Shown here piece after piece: positions 51,981-60,379 of a DNA stretch of 64,000 nt. This DNA is from Pseudomonas fluorescens (lineage in GTDB: Bacteria; Pseudomonadota; Gammaproteobacteria; Pseudomonadales; Pseudomonadaceae). Both the position numbers and the translations under genes were made by a program. The notes below the pieces were generated by a model, which ran no database searches, was not told the DNA's origin, and saw nothing but the letters and a program-made list of their open reading frames with translations. Position 1 is the stretch's first letter, and each line of letters opens with the position of its first letter. Location of the stretch: the NCBI RefSeq assembly GCF_000730425.1, contig NZ_CP008896.1:4712001-4776000 (forward strand). The letters are read 5' to 3'.

Positions 51981-52283
51981 ATGAAAACGATCAAACAAAC
52001 CGCGACGTTTCGCACTTGGGAAAGCAAGCTCAAAGACCGGACCGCAAAGGCCGCGATTGCCGCTCGGATCATCCGGGTAGCAAACGGACTGATGGGGGAT
52101 GTTTCCCCAGTTGGTCAAGGCGTTAGCGAGTTGCGTATTCACTATGGGCCGGGGTATCGGGTGTATTTTCAGCAGCGCGGCGATGAGCTGGTAATTTTGC
52201 TGTGCGGAGGCGATAAGGCCACGCAATCCCGCGATATTGAGACGGCTAAAATCCTTGCAAAAGATTGGAGCGACAATGAATGA
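51981..52283 (+). CDS. RelE/ParE-superfamily toxin (addiction-module killer protein)
   Basis: 100 residues: TFRTWESKLKDRTAKAAIAA, then GVSELRIHYGPGYRVYFQQR and LVILLCGGDKATQSRDIETA. This pattern is that of the TIGR02683-type RelE/HigB relatives, which cut mRNA. It comes before the antitoxin and overlaps it by 4 bases. Confidence 0.88.
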   Translation: MKTIKQTATFRTWESKLKDRTAKAAIAARIIRVANGLMGDVSPVGQGVSELRIHYGPGYRVYFQQRGDELVILLCGGDKATQSRDIETAKILAKDWSDNE

Positions 52284-52573
52284 AAGAGCCACTTTATGAC
52301 TACGACCCAGCGGCGGCGCTGGTTGATCCTGAAACCATTGCCGTGTTCATGGCTGACGCCTTTGAAACTGGTGACGCGGGCCACATCGCTAAAGCGCTCG
52401 GCATAGTTGCCAGAGCCAAGGGCATGACCGAAATTGCCAAGGAATCCGGCCTGTCCCGCGAGATGCTTTATCGGTCATTCAGCGAGAAAGGGAACCCCAC
52501 GCTGAAAACCATGTTGGCCGTGATGCGCGCCGTTGGTGTGGATATGACAGCCCGTCAGCACGCCCCTTCCTGA
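52280..52573 (+). CDS. Antitoxin of the RelE-type pair (XRE-like)
   Basis: 97 residues with a HTH in the C-terminal half (MTEIAKESGLSREMLYRSFS, then TLKTMLAVMRAVGVDM). This is the addiction-module antidote type that pairs with the preceding toxin and represses the promoter. Start by ATGA overlap. Confidence 0.88.
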   Translation: MKEPLYDYDPAAALVDPETIAVFMADAFETGDAGHIAKALGIVARAKGMTEIAKESGLSREMLYRSFSEKGNPTLKTMLAVMRAVGVDMTARQHAPS

Positions 52574-52611
52574 TCAGGTTTTGAGCCGGTGTGCTTGACG
52601 CCGCTGGCTTT

Positions 52612-53104
52612 CTGATCTGCTCCGAGTGCTGAGCGTTAGAGCGGGAAATAAACGCCCCTGACAGCGCTCGCGCAGCGAGCCTCAAAACCCTTCGCCCTGG
52701 AGCGCGCTGCCGGTGGTGGATCTGCTCGTCGGCTTCGGTTGGTCGCGGTAAGCCCGTTCTATCCAGAGACGGGCCGCGTGCAAGGTGACGTGGAATACCG
52801 CAGGGCAGTTTCACCGCCCGAGGATATGCCGCGAAAGCACCTTGCACGCAAGGCACGGCGGCGGATAGAACATCGGGGCGTGCGCGACCAAACGATGACG
52901 GCGGGCCACCTGGTAACTCGCGGATGGGTGGGGGCAAACCGTCCTGCAGGACGGTGCGCAGGTCGCTTGCGACCGGAGGCAAGCGGAGCGCGCAGCCCGT
53001 TTACGGGCGAAGGCGTGAGGATGGAAGCCCGAAGGGCCAAGCCCCGGCGCGCTCTTGGCCGGGGCTTGGTTCACGACAGCCGCTGAGGCGCAGCCGAGCA
53101 CGCC
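52612..53104. repeat. 493-bp noncoding direct repeat, copy 1
   Basis: It is about 97% identical to 55716-56206. Both copies hold several hairpins: GGGC/GCCC near 52804, CGTCCTGCAGGACG near 52940, GGTCGCTTGCGACC near 52960, and a long stem CCAAGCCCCGG/CCGGGGCTTGG near 53037-53069. Frames across it are not supported as genes. It may encode a structured RNA or be a recombination or maintenance site. Confidence 0.75.
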
Positions 53105-53113
53105 AAGGGATCA

Positions 53114-53719
53114 TTAAAGGGGCAGCCATTTAGTGAGCCATGCGTGATTCAACGGGCTGCAAGACCGCACTGCAACACAGCCTGATTTCCCTTCCAAAGC
53201 AACAACCGCCGTATGACCTTCAAGAATGTAGGCAGGACCGCTGACGCTATGGCGTTCCGGATCTGCATCAGGAAAGGGAACGTAAATGACCAGATCACCT
53301 GGTTTGACGTGACCGTTCCAAAGCCTGATTTCCCGTTGGGCCAAACGGTTTTGGCTTAAGCCCCATTTCCTATAATCCGCAGTTTCTTGGCAGGCCGGGC
53401 ATTTCCATATGTAGGTGATCGACTCATCATCATCCGGTGTTTCCAGTAGATTTAAATCAGCCTCATTCGACGCAGCAAAGCAAACCGGGCAAATGGCTGT
53501 GCCCGACTGGGGGAAGATCCCAGCTTGTAGGCGCAACTCTTCATCGACAGCGGCACTCAGGTTTTTTGAAAACTCTTTAAGGCGCTTTAGCTCAGGCGTG
53601 CTGATGTAACTGAGATTCATCCAGATGCCAACCGGTGGTCGCTCAAGATCGTCAAGTAGATCTTCTAAGATTTCCTCGGCGTTTATTTCCGGATCCGGGG
53701 TATTGATCAGCGGTTCCAT
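53114..53719 (-). CDS. Unknown protein with a zinc-ribbon-like segment, 201 residues
   Basis: The acidic N-terminus (INAEEILEDLLDDLERPP) is followed by two CxxC pairs (AICPVCFAAS near residue 78 and WKCPACQETADY near residue 110), a likely zinc ribbon, and a C-terminal SH3-like segment (VKPGDLVIYVPFPDADPERH). Not recognised as a named family. Confidence 0.55.
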   Translation of the reverse strand: MEPLINTPDPEINAEEILEDLLDDLERPPVGIWMNLSYISTPELKRLKEFSKNLSAAVDEELRLQAGIFPQSGTAICPVCFAASNEADLNLLETPDDDESITYIWKCPACQETADYRKWGLSQNRLAQREIRLWNGHVKPGDLVIYVPFPDADPERHSVSGPAYILEGHTAVVALEGKSGCVAVRSCSPLNHAWLTKWLPL

Positions 53720-53757
53720 TGCGAGCCCTGCCCATGTGTAGTTAGTCGGAAGTAATC

Positions 53758-54060
53758 TTACTTCGATTTTGGCTGGTCATAAGGTGCAGCCATCTGGCGC
53801 ACCTTCTCTGCCAGCTCGGGCGGGAGCCAGACCATAACCGGTACAAGTTCCTCCGCGTCGTGTTGTTGCAAGATTCCGCGGACGCGCTTCACTGCTGCAT
53901 AAACGAGCTGTCGTGAATCGCCAGTCTTCTTGGCCAAGTCCGAGGGGCGAACCCCGTCGACCAAAACCGCACGGGCCAGCTCGACGGTTCCGATGTTCAA
54001 GCCGCGAAAGGCGTCCTTGAACTCGTCCCACTGTTCGGCGGTGTATTTTGGTTGCTGCAT
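53758..54060 (-). CDS. KorA/TrfB-like transcriptional repressor
   Basis: 100 residues. The pattern YTAEQWDEFKDAFRGLNIGT, VELARAVLVDGVRPSDLAKK, TGDSRQLVYAAVKRV matches the HTH of IncP KorA (TrfB family), which represses replication and maintenance operons of plasmids. Its binding site here is unknown; the palindromes beside the three shared promoters are the obvious candidates. It follows a 36-residue ORF. Confidence 0.75.
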   Translation of the reverse strand: MQQPKYTAEQWDEFKDAFRGLNIGTVELARAVLVDGVRPSDLAKKTGDSRQLVYAAVKRVRGILQQHDAEELVPVMVWLPPELAEKVRQMAAPYDQPKSK

Positions 54061-54171
54061 TCAAGCTCTCCTAGATGGGGGTGGGTGCGCGTCTTGTAGT
54101 CGCTTTCCTTTCTTGATGTCGTCCCACTCGTACGTTTCAGAACGGGGGTTATTCACTTGATTATTGGGCAT
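54061..54171 (-). CDS. 36-residue ORF ahead of the KorA-like gene
   Basis: ATG 54171 follows GGGAG with 7-base spacing and opens MPNNQVNNPRSETYEWDDIK, ending KGKRLQDAHPPPSRRA. Its stop directly adjoins the KorA-like start (TGA-ATG), suggesting coupled translation. It could be a leader peptide or a short protein. Confidence 0.45.
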   Translation of the reverse strand: MPNNQVNNPRSETYEWDDIKKGKRLQDAHPPPSRRA

Positions 54172-54190
54172 TGCCCCACTCCCGGCATGA

Positions 54191-54619
54191 TCAAATCGTA
54201 GTAGCGCCTGTGCGGCTCTGTGAGAGCCTTTCTACGATGACCTGGTGCGGAAGGTTGGCCAAACCAAGGAACGTCCAATACCGACCATCCCAGTGCGCAA
54301 AAATACGGGTCACGTTCCCGACTTCGCAGCACTCAAGTTTGAATGAATCACACTGCTCGTCGGCTGCGAAGTCGGACACCGCAAGGTGACTGAATGCGTA
54401 ATCGTATCGGGTAGCGGTTGTTTCAGTTGGCCGGGTTCCGTGGGTGGCCTCTTGATCGAGCAAAAATGCTTCCTCGTTGCCAAGTACCGCGCCGGGGTGG
54501 CTGATCTGTAGTTCAGGCAGCATCAGCAACCGGCAGCGGGTGGCCCATTTGCCGGGGGCAATTTCCCGGGCGTAGTCAATGATCGAGGTTTGGCCGGGTA
54601 CATAGAAAACTTTAGACAT
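54191..54619 (-). CDS. Unknown protein, 142 residues, paralogue of the 150-residue gene
   Basis: It shares VFYVPGQ at the N-terminus and a CDSFKL…GNVTRIFAHWDGRYW segment at the C-terminus with the gene at 50529-50981. Not recognised further. GTAGGAG lies ahead of the ATG, behind a hairpin. It probably belongs to the DUF932 transcript. Confidence 0.62.
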   Translation of the reverse strand: MSKVFYVPGQTSIIDYAREIAPGKWATRCRLLMLPELQISHPGAVLGNEEAFLLDQEATHGTRPTETTATRYDYAFSHLAVSDFAADEQCDSFKLECCEVGNVTRIFAHWDGRYWTFLGLANLPHQVIVERLSQSRTGATTI

Positions 54620-54645
54620 GGCTGAATCTCCTACCGCAACAGGTT

Positions 54646-54666
54646 CCGGGCGCTATAAGCGCCCGG
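54646..54666 (-). promoter_or_regulatory. Leader hairpin of the 142-residue gene
   Basis: CCGGGCGC/GCGCCCGG stem around five bases, between the DUF932 stop and the GTAGGAG site. It has the same place as the other leader hairpins but lacks the inner CGGCAA stem. Confidence 0.55.
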
Positions 54667-54675
54667 TGTTGGTGG

Positions 54676-55512
54676 TTACGCTGCTTGCTGGCCAGCGCGC
54701 AGCGCCTCGGCCATGGCCCACAGGGCGCGATTGAGTTTCACGTCCTGATCAATGCCGTTCACTTGACGGGTAGTGGTGCGGCGGCCTTGTTTGTTACGGC
54801 CACGCAATCCGCCTCGTATGGTGTTTTCCTGAATGCGGTTGAAGGTCGTCCAGAGGTCGTCGGAACGATCCTCGGAACGGCGAGCTGAAAGCAGTTGGCT
54901 GGCTGTGACCGGGGCGGGGCCTTCGCGTACATCGTAGCGATAGGCAAGCGCGCCTTGAGCTAAGGCCAGTTGCTCGAACTCGCGCAGCTTCGTTTGCTTC
55001 ATGATGTCGCGCTGTTCTTCGATGGCGTCAAACTGGTTCAGCACTTCATAAGCGCCTTCGATGACTTCGCCTACGATGTCAGCGCTGCCCATGTGGCGCA
55101 CTTTCTGATCCATGGTCGCATCGCCCAGGACAAGACCATTGGCGCACACAAAGCGAAAGCAACCGGCCATCATTTGATAACTGCTAGTGCCATCATGGCT
55201 GTTCAGCAGAATGATTTCGTTAGCCTCTTTGCTCATGATCTGGTCAGCATGGCGCAGGCGAATCATGTGCTTTGTGTGGTCGCGCTTTTCTTCATTGCGT
55301 ACGCGGGTTTGGCAAGCCATGAAAGGCAGGAAACCTTCGCGGCGCAGGCTTTCCAGCACGTCAACGGTAGGGATGTACAGATAACGATCGGAGCGGCTTT
55401 GGTGGGCTTCGTTAGCGAAGATCGACGGCGCAACGCGGGCGATTTCGTCGTTAGTCAGAGGTACGTCGCTGCGGATCATTTGCGGGTTACGGAAATTGCT
55501 GGATAGACGCAT
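54676..55512 (-). CDS. DUF932 plasmid/phage-type protein
   Basis: 278 residues of the DUF932 family, common on plasmids and in phages. Family-like segments are YIPTVDVLESLRREGFLPFM, HTKHMIRLRHAD, IILLNSHDGTSSYQMMAGCF and FVCANGLVLGD. The function is unknown; maintenance or anti-defence roles are only guesses. It has the shared promoter, palindrome and leader. Confidence 0.85.
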   Translation of the reverse strand: MRLSSNFRNPQMIRSDVPLTNDEIARVAPSIFANEAHQSRSDRYLYIPTVDVLESLRREGFLPFMACQTRVRNEEKRDHTKHMIRLRHADQIMSKEANEIILLNSHDGTSSYQMMAGCFRFVCANGLVLGDATMDQKVRHMGSADIVGEVIEGAYEVLNQFDAIEEQRDIMKQTKLREFEQLALAQGALAYRYDVREGPAPVTASQLLSARRSEDRSDDLWTTFNRIQENTIRGGLRGRNKQGRRTTTRQVNGIDQDVKLNRALWAMAEALRAGQQAA

Positions 55513-55589
55513 TTTGAAACTCCTTCGCAGATTTCCCCGAGGCGGTTGCCGCCGCCTGTTTCGGGGTGTCTTAGCGGTATTGCTTCGAC
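55513..55589 (-). promoter_or_regulatory. Structured leader, copy 4
   Basis: Hairpin 1 at 55568-55589 is weaker here (GTCGAAGC/GC…GAC). Hairpin 2 has outer CCCCGA/TCGGGG (55535-55566) and inner AGGCGG-CGGCAA-CCGCCT. Then come TCTGCGAAGGAG and the start. Confidence 0.75.
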
Positions 55590-55595
55590 GTGGTT

Positions 55596-55649
55596 AGTAT
55601 CTCAAATCCCGCCCAAGTCGTCAATCTTTTGTAAAATCTAATTTGTCTA
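55596..55649 (-). promoter_or_regulatory. Shared-type promoter with upstream palindrome, copy 4
   Basis: On the minus strand TTGACG (55619-55624) and GATACT (55596-55601) are 17 bases apart. Upstream, TTGTAAAATCTAAT (from 55629) matches copy 2 but the second arm is degenerate (TTTGTC). Confidence 0.75.
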
Positions 55650-55669
55650 AATGGCTAATTAATAATGCT

Positions 55670-55685
55670 TTCTCGCACGCGAGAA
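55670..55685. promoter_or_regulatory. 16-bp palindrome TTCTCGCACGCGAGAA
   Basis: The second instance of the palindrome at 51377-51394, with the central dinucleotide AC in place of AT. It lies about 45 bases ahead of the DUF932 promoter. Confidence 0.6.
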
Positions 55686-55715
55686 TTCCGCTTTTTCCTT
55701 GACACCGAGTCCGTG

Positions 55716-56206
55716 CTGATCTGCTCCGAGTGCTGAGCGTTAGAGCGGGAAATAAACGCCTTTGACAGCGCTCGCGCAGCGAGCCTCAAAACCCTTCGCC
55801 CTGGAGCGCGCTGCCGGTGGTGGATCTGCTCGTCGGCTTCGGTTGGTCGCGGTAAGCCCGTTCTATCCAGAGACGGGCCGCGTGCATGGTGTCGTGGAAT
55901 ACCGCAGGGCAGTTTCACCGCCCGAGGATATGCCGCGAAAGCACCTTGCAGGCAAGGCAGGGCGGCGGATAGAACATCGGGGCGTGCGCTACCAAACGAT
56001 GACGGCGGGCCACCTGGTAACTCGCGGATGGGCGGGCAAACCGTCCTGCAGGACGGTGCGCAGGTCGCTCGCGACCGGAGGCAAGCGGAGCGCGCAGCCC
56101 GTTTACGGGCGAAGGCGTGAGGATGGAAGCCCGAAGGGCCAAGACCCGTCGCGCTCTTGGCCGGGGCTTGGTTCACGACAGCCGCTGAGGCGTAGCCGAG
56201 CACGCC
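55716..56206. repeat. 491-bp noncoding direct repeat, copy 2
   Basis: It matches 52612-53104 apart from scattered substitutions and a 2-bp difference. The GGTCGC/GCGACC stem keeps pairing (loop TC instead of TT); the long CCAAG stem has mismatches here. The two copies bracket the KorA-like, 142-residue and DUF932 genes. Confidence 0.75.
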
Positions 56207-56226
56207 CGGTCATTGGCCAGCCAGAA

Positions 56227-56286
56227 CACTACATCTTGTGTTGAAAGAGTGCGCCGGCAGCTGAGTTCCGCACTACATCTTGTGTT
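56227..56286. promoter_or_regulatory. Tandem CACTACATCTTGTGTT boxes (NrdR-box-like)
   Basis: The 16-mer occurs exactly twice, 44 bases apart (56227 and 56271), and each is partly palindromic (AACAC…GTGTT for the first). Paired boxes a whole number of helical turns apart are typical of NrdR sites at ribonucleotide reductase promoters. No nrd gene is here, so this may be a promoter fragment. Confidence 0.4.
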
Positions 56287-56312
56287 CGAGCGTTTATGTC
56301 AAAACCGTGCAC

Positions 56313-57356
56313 CTAAGATCCCCTCTGGTAGTGCCAATCATCCTCCGAACATCGATCACAAAGCGCACCCCCTTCGAGTACAGCAATATCAGGCAAGGGA
56401 TTTTTGCACCTGGCACATTTTGGCCAAACTGTTTGACGACCGCACCAGTAGCACAAGCCATCGGCCATCAAGTACATCCTCACGTTACATATCTGGCATT
56501 CGCAAACCGGCTCTCCATGCTCATCAAAGGGGTCTTCGTGGATTAACGAGAAATCGTATTCCAACAGGTCCAACAGGGAACCCCGCTGATAGCAGGCAAA
56601 ACACTCGTACTGAAAGTCACTCGAATCAATCGGAACGCCGTTTTCTACGTCGTCACGTGCGGGCTGTAAGAGAGGTGATGCGCAGGCCGGGCACTTGCAG
56701 GTATGAAGAAATTCCAATGCTTGGACCGGATACCCAATCCGTTCCCATTCGGCTTTGATCGCATTTTCAGCGTCGCGAAAAAGCTCATGGGTGTCGAGCA
56801 TTGTTGTCCAGGTGTCGCCTAGAAGGGCCGCTGGATGCTCACCCAGCTCCTGAGGTATGAACCTGCTCAGCATCGGAAAAAGTGCGGCTATTGAGGATTG
56901 GATAGCGCTCGTGGAGTCAGTCGGGTGCAAATGCTCAAGTGCATTACGGCAATTGCTTAGCGCCTGAATGACAGTCCAGTCATGGTAGATATTGAGACTT
57001 TTTAGGCGCGCCTCAATTTGAGCAGTATTAATCGTGTTGTTGGTGCTCGGTGGTGAAGGCACCCAAGCTATTGAGCCGCTGTCTGTAATTTCTGGAAGAA
57101 TAGGCCCTGGGACGTAGATCAATTCTCTTGCTTGCTCCGGAGTGGTCGCAAGCGAAGCGATTTTGTACTTAAAAAGCAGCAGCACTCCGGAATATAGGTT
57201 CCGAACCGCTGAAATAGCTCGGGCCTCCTTGCCCGGCACATCACGGCTCATGATGAAGTCTTCAACACCAAGCTGAATTGAGCTGACAGCATTTTTGCGA
57301 ATCTCCTCAATTACAAGGACCGGCTTGGCTTTCTTCACTTGGATTCGCTTTACCAT
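56313..57356 (-). CDS. Unknown protein with a HEPN-like motif and C-terminal zinc ribbons, 347 residues
   Basis: The N-terminal 200 residues are helical and hold NCRNALEHLHP near residue 140, which fits the HEPN signature RxxxxH (RNALEH). The C-terminal 130 residues have four or five cysteine pairs (CKCPACASP, YECFACYQR, CECQICNVR, LCYWCGR, PKCARCKNP), suggesting zinc ribbons. A HEPN nuclease with a nucleic-acid-binding tail is possible; it is a proposal only. It ends beside the second boxes and starts next to the Tn1721-type end. Confidence 0.6.
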   Translation of the reverse strand: MVKRIQVKKAKPVLVIEEIRKNAVSSIQLGVEDFIMSRDVPGKEARAISAVRNLYSGVLLLFKYKIASLATTPEQARELIYVPGPILPEITDSGSIAWVPSPPSTNNTINTAQIEARLKSLNIYHDWTVIQALSNCRNALEHLHPTDSTSAIQSSIAALFPMLSRFIPQELGEHPAALLGDTWTTMLDTHELFRDAENAIKAEWERIGYPVQALEFLHTCKCPACASPLLQPARDDVENGVPIDSSDFQYECFACYQRGSLLDLLEYDFSLIHEDPFDEHGEPVCECQICNVRMYLMADGLCYWCGRQTVWPKCARCKNPLPDIAVLEGGALCDRCSEDDWHYQRGS

Positions 57357-57376
57357 TTTTTGCCTTCCTGCTTATT

Positions 57377-57414
57377 GGGGAGCCCGCAGAATTCGGAAAA
57401 AATCGTACGCTAAG
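57377..57414. repeat. 38-bp terminal inverted repeat of a Tn501/Tn1721-type transposon
   Basis: It begins GGGGAGCCCGCAGAATTCGG and ends CGTACGCTAAG. The internal GAATTC is the hallmark of Tn1721-type ends. The tnpA stop lies inside it. The 5 bases outside are TTATT. No second copy is in the window. Confidence 0.93.
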
Positions 57415-60376
57415 GTTTTCCGGGCATTCGCAACGGTCGGAACTTCCCGTCCTCCAGCCTGCGGCTCTGCCGCCAGACGTAATCGCCGGTCAGGTTAATG
57501 TGCTCCCAGCCCAGCGGCGACAGGTATTGCAGCAGTTCGCCGTCCACCGGCTTGCCCGTGTCGCACATCGCATGGGTGGCGCGCTCTAGGTACACCGTGT
57601 TCCACAGCACGATGGCCGCCGTCACCAGGTTGAGGCCGCTGGCCCGGTAGCGCTGCTGCTCGAAGCTGCGATCCCTGATTTCCCCAAGGCGGTTGAAGAA
57701 CACCGCCCTGGCCAGCGAGTTGCGCGCCTCGCCCTTGTTCAGCCCGGCATGCACCCGGCGGCGCAGCTCAACACTTTGCAGCCAGTCCAGAATGAACAGC
57801 GTGCGTTCGATCCGGCCCAGCTCGCGCAGGGCCACGGCCAGGCCGTTCTGGCGCGGGTAGCTGCCGAGCTTGCGCAGCATCAACGAGGCGGTGACCGTGC
57901 CCTGCTTGATCGAGCTGGCCAGGCGAAGGATGTCGTCCCAATGGGCGCGGACGTGCTTGATGTTCAGGCTGCCGCCGATCAGCGGGCGCAGCGTCGGGTA
58001 GGTCTGCGCGCCCTGCGGCACATACAGCTTGGTTTCGCCGAGGTCGCGGATGCGCGGCGCGAAGCGGAAGCCCAGCAGGTGCATCAGCGCGAAGACGTGA
58101 TCGGTGAAGCCGGCCGTGTCAGTGTAGTGCTCCTCGATCCGCAGGTCGGACTCGTGGTACAGCAGACCGTCGAGCACATAGGTGGAATCTCGCACGCCGA
58201 CATTCACCACGCGGGTGCTGAACGGCGCGTACTGGTCGGAGATATGAGTGTAGAACAGCCGTCCCGGCTCGCTGCCGTACTTCGGGTTGACGTGCCCGGA
58301 GCTCTCGCCACGGCCGCCAGCGCGGAAGCGCTGGCCATCGGAGGATGAGGTGGTGCCGTCGCCCCAGTGGGCGGCGAAGGCATGGCGGTACTGGTGGTTG
58401 ACCAACTCGGCCAGGGCTGCCGAATAGGTTTCGTCGCGGATATGCCAGGCTTGTAGCCAGGACAGCTTGGCGTAGGTCAGGCCGGGGCTCGACTCGGCCA
58501 TCTTGGTCAGCCCGAGGTTGATCGCATCGCCGAGGATCGCGGACAGCAGCAACGTCCGGTCTTTGGCCTCGGCACCGTCCTTCAGGTGGGTGAAGTGGCG
58601 GCTGAATCCCGTCCAGTCGTCCACGTCCATCAGCAGTTCGGTGATCTTGATGCGCGGCAGCAGCTGGCTGGTCTGGTCGATCAGCGCCTGCGCCCGATCC
58701 GGCACCGCCGCATCCAGTGGGGTGATCTTGAGCCCGGACTCGGTGAGGATGGCGTCGGGCAGCTCGTTGTCCTTGGCCAGCTGGGTGACGGTGGCCAACT
58801 GTTCGTCCAGCAGCTGCAAGCGCTCTTCCAGGTACTGGTCGCTGTTCGGGTTGATCGCCAGGGGCAGGGCCTGCGCACGCTTGAGCGCGGCGAACTTATC
58901 TGCTGGCAGCAGGTAGTCGTCGAAGTCGCGGAACTGCCGAGAACCTTTGACCCAGATGTCGCCAGAACGCAGGGCGTTCTTCAGCTCGGACAGGGCGCAG
59001 ATTTCGTAGAAGCGCCGGTCGAGGCCTTCCGGGGTGATCACCAGTGGCTTCCAGCGCGGCTTGATGAAGGCGGTGGGGGCATCGGCCGGGACCTTGCGCA
59101 GGTTGTCGGCGTTCATCTCGCGCAGCGTCTGCACGGCTGCTAGCACGCCCTGCGCGGCCGGGGCGGCGCGCAGCTCCAGTACCTCCAGCAGGGCCGGTGT
59201 GTAGCGGCGCAGGGTGGCGAAGTTCTCGCCGACCAGGTGCAGGTGGTCGAAACCCTCGGGCCGGGCCAGCAGCTCGGCCTCGCTGACGCTCTCGGTGAAC
59301 TCGTCCCAGGGAATCACCTCCTCGATGGCAGCATAGGGATCGCTGCCGCTTTCCTTGGCCTCCAGCAGAGCCTGGCCGATCTTGGAGTACAGGCGCACCT
59401 TGTCGTTGATCGCCTTTCCCTGCTTCTGGAACTGCTGCTGATGCTTGTGCTTCGCGCTGCTGAACAGCTTGACCAGGATGCGGTCGTGCAGATCCACCAG
59501 CTCATCAATCACGGTTGCAGTGCTCTCCAGTACCACGGCGGCCAGGGTCGCGTAGCGCCGCTGCGGCTCGAACTTGCCGAGGTCTTTGGGCGTCATCTGC
59601 CCACCCTCGCGGGCCAGCTTGAGCAGGCGGTTCTGGTGGATGTGCCGGCCCAGGCCTTCGGGCAAGTCCACCAGCTGAAATGTCTTCAGCCGCTCGATGT
59701 GTTCGAGCATGTGCCGGGAGTTGGGTTTCAGCGGTGCCTGCCTCAGCCAGGTCAACCAGGTGATGTTGCTCCCGGCCTTCAGCTTCAACAGCTCGTCCAG
59801 CTTGGCCCGATGCGAGTCCGTGAGTGGATCGACCAGAGCGCGGTAGACCCGCCGATTGGCCCGCGCCATGGCTTCCGAGCAGGCCCGGTCGATCACACTC
59901 AGCGCCGGCAGGATACGCCGCTTCTGCCGCAGGCTCTCCAGCGCCTGACCGGCCAGCAGCAAGCCCTTGTCGGTCTGCTGGGCCAACTCGGTCAGCTCGC
60001 GCACCAGGGCGCGGAAGTCGGACAGGCCGAACGGGGCCAGTTGCAGGTAAGTGCGCAGTTCCTGGGCGTGCTCGCGGCGGGTCACGTCGCGCTCGCCATA
60101 TTTCGCCCAGCTTGCCGGGTCGGCCTGGACTTGCTTGGCCACCCATAGGATGACCGGCTCGGGCGGCGCGCTGTCGGTGCCCAGCGCGTAGCCGGGGTAG
60201 CGCAGCAGGCAGAGCTGTACCGCGAAGCCCAGACGGTTGGCGTCGCCGCGCCGCTGGCGGATCAGCGACAGGTCGGAGTCGTTGAAGGTGTAGTAGCGGA
60301 TCAGGTCATCCTGGCTTGCCGGCAGCGCGAGCAGGGTGTCCCGCTCCGTGGCCGAGAGGATCAAGCGACGCGGCAT
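57410..60376 (-). CDS. tnpA: Tn3-family transposase TnpA (Tn501/Tn1721 type)
   Basis: 988 residues, the exact size class of Tn501/Tn1721 TnpA. The N-terminus is [20 protein letters not shown]. The DDE core includes [20 protein letters not shown] near residue 690 and the C-terminal [20 protein letters not shown] near residue 880. The gene is intact and ends inside the inverted repeat, so the element could be active with a second end. Confidence 0.96.
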   Translation of the reverse strand: MPRRLILSATERDTLLALPASQDDLIRYYTFNDSDLSLIRQRRGDANRLGFAVQLCLLRYPGYALGTDSAPPEPVILWVAKQVQADPASWAKYGERDVTRREHAQELRTYLQLAPFGLSDFRALVRELTELAQQTDKGLLLAGQALESLRQKRRILPALSVIDRACSEAMARANRRVYRALVDPLTDSHRAKLDELLKLKAGSNITWLTWLRQAPLKPNSRHMLEHIERLKTFQLVDLPEGLGRHIHQNRLLKLAREGGQMTPKDLGKFEPQRRYATLAAVVLESTATVIDELVDLHDRILVKLFSSAKHKHQQQFQKQGKAINDKVRLYSKIGQALLEAKESGSDPYAAIEEVIPWDEFTESVSEAELLARPEGFDHLHLVGENFATLRRYTPALLEVLELRAAPAAQGVLAAVQTLREMNADNLRKVPADAPTAFIKPRWKPLVITPEGLDRRFYEICALSELKNALRSGDIWVKGSRQFRDFDDYLLPADKFAALKRAQALPLAINPNSDQYLEERLQLLDEQLATVTQLAKDNELPDAILTESGLKITPLDAAVPDRAQALIDQTSQLLPRIKITELLMDVDDWTGFSRHFTHLKDGAEAKDRTLLLSAILGDAINLGLTKMAESSPGLTYAKLSWLQAWHIRDETYSAALAELVNHQYRHAFAAHWGDGTTSSSDGQRFRAGGRGESSGHVNPKYGSEPGRLFYTHISDQYAPFSTRVVNVGVRDSTYVLDGLLYHESDLRIEEHYTDTAGFTDHVFALMHLLGFRFAPRIRDLGETKLYVPQGAQTYPTLRPLIGGSLNIKHVRAHWDDILRLASSIKQGTVTASLMLRKLGSYPRQNGLAVALRELGRIERTLFILDWLQSVELRRRVHAGLNKGEARNSLARAVFFNRLGEIRDRSFEQQRYRASGLNLVTAAIVLWNTVYLERATHAMCDTGKPVDGELLQYLSPLGWEHINLTGDYVWRQSRRLEDGKFRPLRMPGKP

Positions 60377-60379
60377 GTA

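Noticed and set aside
52739-53086. Protein genes within the 490-bp repeats (for example 115 and 96 residues)
   Set aside because: The two copies differ by a 2-bp indel that breaks frames, no start site stands out, and hairpins dominate. A noncoding role is more likely.
59237-60148. 303-residue plus-strand frame over tnpA
   Set aside because: Antisense shadow of a well-known transposase gene.
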